In this document: piece after piece, positions 5,620 to 7,955 of the stretch | Layout: each line of letters begins with the position of its first letter | Position numbering within the stretch: position 1 is the stretch's first letter | Origin: Oscillospiraceae bacterium | GTDB taxonomy: Bacteria > Bacillota > Clostridia > Oscillospirales > Oscillospiraceae | Direction of reading: 5' to 3' | DNA: 7,955 nucleotides | Assembly (NCBI GenBank): GCA_017405545.1 | Contig: JAFRAF010000035.1 | Span: 1 to 7,955, forward strand | Made by a program: the position numbers and the translations under genes | Notes under the pieces: model-generated | What the model was told of the DNA's origin: nothing | What the model saw: only the letters and a program-made list of their open reading frames with translations | The model's database searches: none

Positions 5620-6311
5620 ATGCTCTTACCCCCTTTCACAAGGGGCTTGCGGCACAGCAGCAGCACCGCGAGGATAAGCGCCATGGAGGGTATGAGGAAG
5701 TTCTCGCTGCCGAATATGAGCAGACAGAGCACCGTGGCGCCTATTCCGATAAGGGCGGGGCGATGCTCTTTGGTGTTCAGCCACTGGTCCACAAACAGAG
5801 TGACGAACAGGGCCGTCATGACAAAATCTATACCCGCCGTGTCGAATTTGATGAGGGAGCCCAGCATGTTCCCCAGGGTACAGCCGCATATCCAGTAGAT
5901 GTGGTCGCATACGGACATCAGGAAATAGTAGCTGTGTGGATCCTCCCCTTCGGGACACTCCGCCGTACACACGAGGGCGTAGGTCTCGTCCGTCAGGGCG
6001 TGCATCATGTAGAGCTTTTTAGGGCCCGCGCCCCGGTATCGGTCGATGAGGGATATGCCGTAGAACAGGTGCCTGGCATTGACCAGCAGGGTGGTCACCG
6101 CCGTGGTGAGCAGGGACGCCCCCGACGTTATGAGGGAAATGGCGATATACTGCATGGCCCCGGCGTACATGGTGATGCTCATGCCTATGGCCCACAGCAC
6201 GCCGTATCCGTTCACCCTGAGCAGTATGCCGAAGCCCACGCCCAGAGCCAGATAGCCGGCCATGACCGGCAGAGTCTTTATGATCGCCGCTTTTAACAGT
6301 CTTGCGCTCAT
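5616..6311 (-). CDS. azlC: AzlC family branched-chain amino acid permease
   Basis: A 231-residue inner-membrane protein of typical AzlC length, with several hydrophobic helices. Family-like motifs are PVMAGYLALGVGFGIL (15-30), the MYAGAMQYIA segment (48-57), LLVNARHLFYG (75-85) and the LTDETYAL segment (106-113). With AzlD it forms the LIV-E exporter thought to remove excess branched-chain amino acids or related compounds. The start is ATG at 6311, with GGGAG about 10 bases upstream. It leads a two-gene operon with its own promoter at 6360-6388. Its sequence shows no truncation or frameshift. No Lrp or T-box element was recognised in the short leader. Confidence 0.95.
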   Translation of the reverse strand: MSARLLKAAIIKTLPVMAGYLALGVGFGILLRVNGYGVLWAIGMSITMYAGAMQYIAISLITSGASLLTTAVTTLLVNARHLFYGISLIDRYRGAGPKKLYMMHALTDETYALVCTAECPEGEDPHSYYFLMSVCDHIYWICGCTLGNMLGSLIKFDTAGIDFVMTALFVTLFVDQWLNTKEHRPALIGIGATVLCLLIFGSENFLIPSMALILAVLLLCRKPLVKGGKSI

Positions 6312-6359
6312 GATCTTATATCTCCCTGCATATTGATCGTCCGAAACGGTAACTGAGCC

Positions 6360-6388
6360 ATTATATCATCTACCGTCTGAGCTTACAA
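6360..6388 (-). promoter_or_regulatory. Promoter of azlCD
   Basis: TTGTAA (6383-6388), a 17-base spacer and a perfect TATAAT (6360-6365) read towards azlC. The leader to the ATG at 6311 is only about 40 bases, too short for a riboswitch or T-box. Confidence 0.75.
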
Positions 6389-6491
6389 TAGCGTATTTCC
6401 GCAAAATGTGCGTTTTTATTCGCTGTGCGGCCTTTGTCCGCCTCCGCCGGGGGCTCATAACAACTTTTAAATGGGCATAAAATAAGGCATA

Positions 6492-6644
6492 ATGACCATA
6501 AGAGGGGCTAAACTAAAGATTGTGAGGAGAATTGTTTCAAATAATCCGATTATTAAGATATTTGAAGAAATACCGGGGTCTAAAAATCTTGAGCCGTTAA
6601 AAGTTAATAACAATTCCACACAGAATTCCACAACCCCCGCCTGA
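6492..6644 (+). CDS. Doubtful 50-residue ORF in AT-rich DNA
   Basis: An ATG to TGA frame encodes a basic N-terminal half (MTIRGAKLKIVRRIVSNN), then IIKIFEEIPGSKNLEPLK, and an Asn/Ser/Thr-rich tail. The codons are AT-rich (AAA, ATT, AAT), unlike the neighbouring genes. The only ribosome-binding candidate is AAGG 4 bases before the ATG, which is weak and close. An in-frame stop lies just upstream, so the frame does not extend further. A hairpin with a short T-run follows 19 bases downstream. I do not recognise a family. It may be a small gene, the tail of a decayed gene, or chance. Confidence 0.2.
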   Translation: MTIRGAKLKIVRRIVSNNPIIKIFEEIPGSKNLEPLKVNNNSTQNSTTPA

Positions 6645-6662
6645 AAGGACCGCCGGAGGCCC

Positions 6663-6682
6663 AAAACGGGTATAACCGTTTT
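6663..6682. terminator. Symmetrical hairpin, possible bidirectional terminator
   Basis: AAAACGG (6663-6669) and CCGTTTT (6676-6682) form a perfect 7-bp stem around a 6-base loop. The A and T runs at the ends would give a short T-tract in either direction. It is weak because the Ts are part of the stem. It lies just after the doubtful small ORF. Confidence 0.3.
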
Positions 6683-6878
6683 CAGCTTGAAACGCAGCTC
6701 TTTTTGCGCAGCGCAGGGCATTTTTTGCGGACTTTTCAGCCATATGGAAACGGGGGATTCAGCGGAAAAGCGGAAACTTTTTGACCGAAAAAGCCCCGGT
6801 TTATGTGAATAAAATATGTCTGAGGAGAATATTTTTCGCGGTTTTATGACCACTTTGTAACGATTGATCCCGCGCCCC

Positions 6879-6907
6879 TTGACAAGCCGGTGCAAATGGG
6901 TTAACAT
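6879..6907 (+). promoter_or_regulatory. Promoter of the M23 peptidase gene
   Basis: A perfect TTGACA (6879-6884), an exact 17-base spacer and TAACAT (6902-6907) read to the right. It leaves a leader of about 65 bases before the ATG at 6979. It is one of the clearest promoters in the window. Confidence 0.75.
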
Positions 6908-6978
6908 GTGCTCGAACCGAGCGCCGTATTCCGAGCGTTTAAGGCGGAGCGGTCATTTTGCACTAAGGGGGCGAGGGG

Positions 6979-7955
6979 ATGAGACTGCCGACACGGGCCT
7001 TTGCCAATCTGGTATGGAGGGCGCGCTGCAGCGGCTTCGAGGGAAAATTCAAAAAGCTCGGCATAGCCTGCGGCATGCTCGTTTTCACCGGAGTGCTGGC
7101 CGTTCTCTTCTTCAACATCTTCGTCAGCTATGCCATCGCCGTGGACGGACAGGTGGTGGGCAAGGCCCCCAGTCTCAGCAAGGCGGAGAAGATAGTCTCC
7201 GACGCGGAGCGCTATGCCAGCGGTGAGCTGGGCTACGACTTCTCCTTTATGGGCGTCACATACGCGGCCTCCATCGGCCTTGCGGACGACCCGGAGGAGG
7301 TCACCGGGGCCATGCTCAGCCGGGTGGACGCTCTCGACAGGATGTGCCTTGTCACCGTGGACGGACACACGGTGGGCGCGCTGGAGAGCGAGGCCCAGGT
7401 CAACGCCATGCTGGCCGCCATCACCGCCCGCTATGTGACGGACAGGACCGAGTCCATATACTTCAAACAGGACGTGCAGGTCAGATACGGCTACGTGGGA
7501 GAGTACACAATCAGGGATTTGGAGACCGTAAGGTCCATGCTGGACCCGGAAAACGAGAGCTCGCCCTACGCCCTCACCGTCGTGACGGAGGAGCGGGAGA
7601 CCGAGCCCTTTGAGGTGGAGTTCGGCAGCGACGAGGTCTTCGACATGGACATGTTCGAGGGCGAGTACGAGCTCATCCGCGAGGGCGTCTACGGCCAGAG
7701 CGAGCGTGAGTACCGGGTGATATACATAAACGGCGTCCGGTCCGAGGCCAAAGAGACAGGCACACGAGTCATAACCGAGCCCATAAACGAGGTGCTGGCC
7801 TACGGGGCCAAGGTGGGCGACACAGAGTCCACCGGAAACTACCAGTGGCCCTGCGAGGGCGTGCTGACCTCAGGCTTCGGCTACAGGACAGTGAGCGTGG
7901 GCTCCAGCTATCACACGGGCATAGACATCGCCTCATCGGCCGGCACGCCCATATA
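6979..7955 (+). CDS. Membrane-anchored G5/M23 (LytM-type) peptidase, 3' end beyond window
   Basis: The first 325 residues are visible. A basic cytoplasmic N-terminus precedes one TM helix (about 28-50), so the rest is extracytoplasmic. Two related segments, YAIAVDGQVVG (51-61) and CLVTVDGHTVG (123-133), each lead into a helical stretch ending in Tyr. They resemble the paired N-terminal repeats of clostridial M23 proteins. A G5 domain spans about 200-280 (REYRVIYINGVRSEAKETG...). The M23 domain begins near 288 (WPCEGVLTSGFGYR) and shows the zinc ligands His312 and Asp316 in HTGID; the later HxH lies outside the window. The family cuts peptide cross-links in peptidoglycan, but enzymatic activity cannot be confirmed from this part. 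The start is ATG at 6979, with AAGGGGG about 7 bases upstream. The gene diverges from azlC. Confidence 0.93.
   Translation, partial: MRLPTRAFANLVWRARCSGFEGKFKKLGIACGMLVFTGVLAVLFFNIFVSYAIAVDGQVVGKAPSLSKAEKIVSDAERYASGELGYDFSFMGVTYAASIGLADDPEEVTGAMLSRVDALDRMCLVTVDGHTVGALESEAQVNAMLAAITARYVTDRTESIYFKQDVQVRYGYVGEYTIRDLETVRSMLDPENESSPYALTVVTEERETEPFEVEFGSDEVFDMDMFEGEYELIREGVYGQSEREYRVIYINGVRSEAKETGTRVITEPINEVLAYGAKVGDTESTGNYQWPCEGVLTSGFGYRTVSVGSSYHTGIDIASSAGTPI

Larger units (their letters stand above)
6389..6878. other. Long, partly AT-rich intergenic region between divergent azlC and peptidase genes
   Basis: About 490 bases with no convincing gene. The stretch of about 6460-6640 is much richer in A and T than the flanking genes and contains a doubtful 50-codon plus-strand frame. 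Downstream are a symmetrical hairpin (6663-6682), a T-rich stretch near 6708-6730 and a hairpin CTTTTT-gaccg-AAAAAG (6777-6793) flanked by cgggg and ccccg. I recognise no known RNA family. It could be a remnant of a lost gene, a small RNA locus, or simply regulatory DNA. Confidence 0.5.

Noticed and set aside
6400..6425. Possible plus-strand terminator cgca-aaatg-tgcg followed by Ts
   Set aside because: The stem is only 4 bp and no plus-strand gene ends upstream of it.
6600..6640. Stretch caattccacac-like, resembling the lac operator region of cloning vectors
   Set aside because: Only about ten bases match, and the copy is part of a local direct repeat (aattccaca twice). There is no other vector sequence.
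6467..6907. 146-codon minus-strand frame in the azlC-peptidase gap
   Set aside because: Its start lies within the -10 box of the clear peptidase promoter, no ribosome binding site was seen, and the product resembles no family I know. It is probably chance.

Overview
The window looks like a chromosomal segment of a GC-rich, Gram-positive anaerobe of the class Clostridia, probably in or near the Oscillospiraceae. This is inferred from strong GGAGG-type ribosome binding sites, a lipobox lipoprotein, an S-layer-homology (SLH) surface protein, a one-TM Hanks-type kinase paired with an Xre-like regulator, a TM-anchored G5/M23 peptidase, and frequent ATA and AGG codons in a GC-rich background. No tRNA, rRNA, CRISPR array, insertion sequence or phage gene is visible.

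Layout. Seven of the eight confident genes are on the minus strand. Right to left they are azlC-azlD (6311-5296), an Xre-like regulator and a membrane Ser/Thr kinase (5097-3279), an SLH/beta-helix secreted protein (3182-1656), a universal stress protein (1416-1003), and a leucine-rich-repeat lipoprotein (749 to the left edge, incomplete). One gene on the plus strand, a TM-anchored G5/M23 peptidase (6979 to the right edge, incomplete), diverges from azlC across a gap of about 670 bases. Part of that gap is AT-rich and holds a doubtful 50-codon reading frame. Plausible sigma-A-type promoters precede azlC, the regulator, usp and the peptidase. Hairpins separate most units.

Function. Most genes concern the cell envelope. 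The LRR lipoprotein and the SLH protein are surface-exposed binding or structural proteins, and the M23 protein probably cuts or senses peptidoglycan. The kinase has a cytoplasmic catalytic domain, one TM helix and an extracellular part whose last 50 or so residues resemble an SLH repeat. It sits just upstream of the SLH protein gene and overlaps the regulator gene by 11 bases. The most interesting hypothesis here is therefore a regulator-kinase module that senses the cell wall or S-layer and lies next to a possible output gene. AzlCD is a standard branched-chain amino acid exporter, and Usp is a stress protein with a degenerate nucleotide-binding motif. I see no clear sign of a wholly new defence or mobile system.
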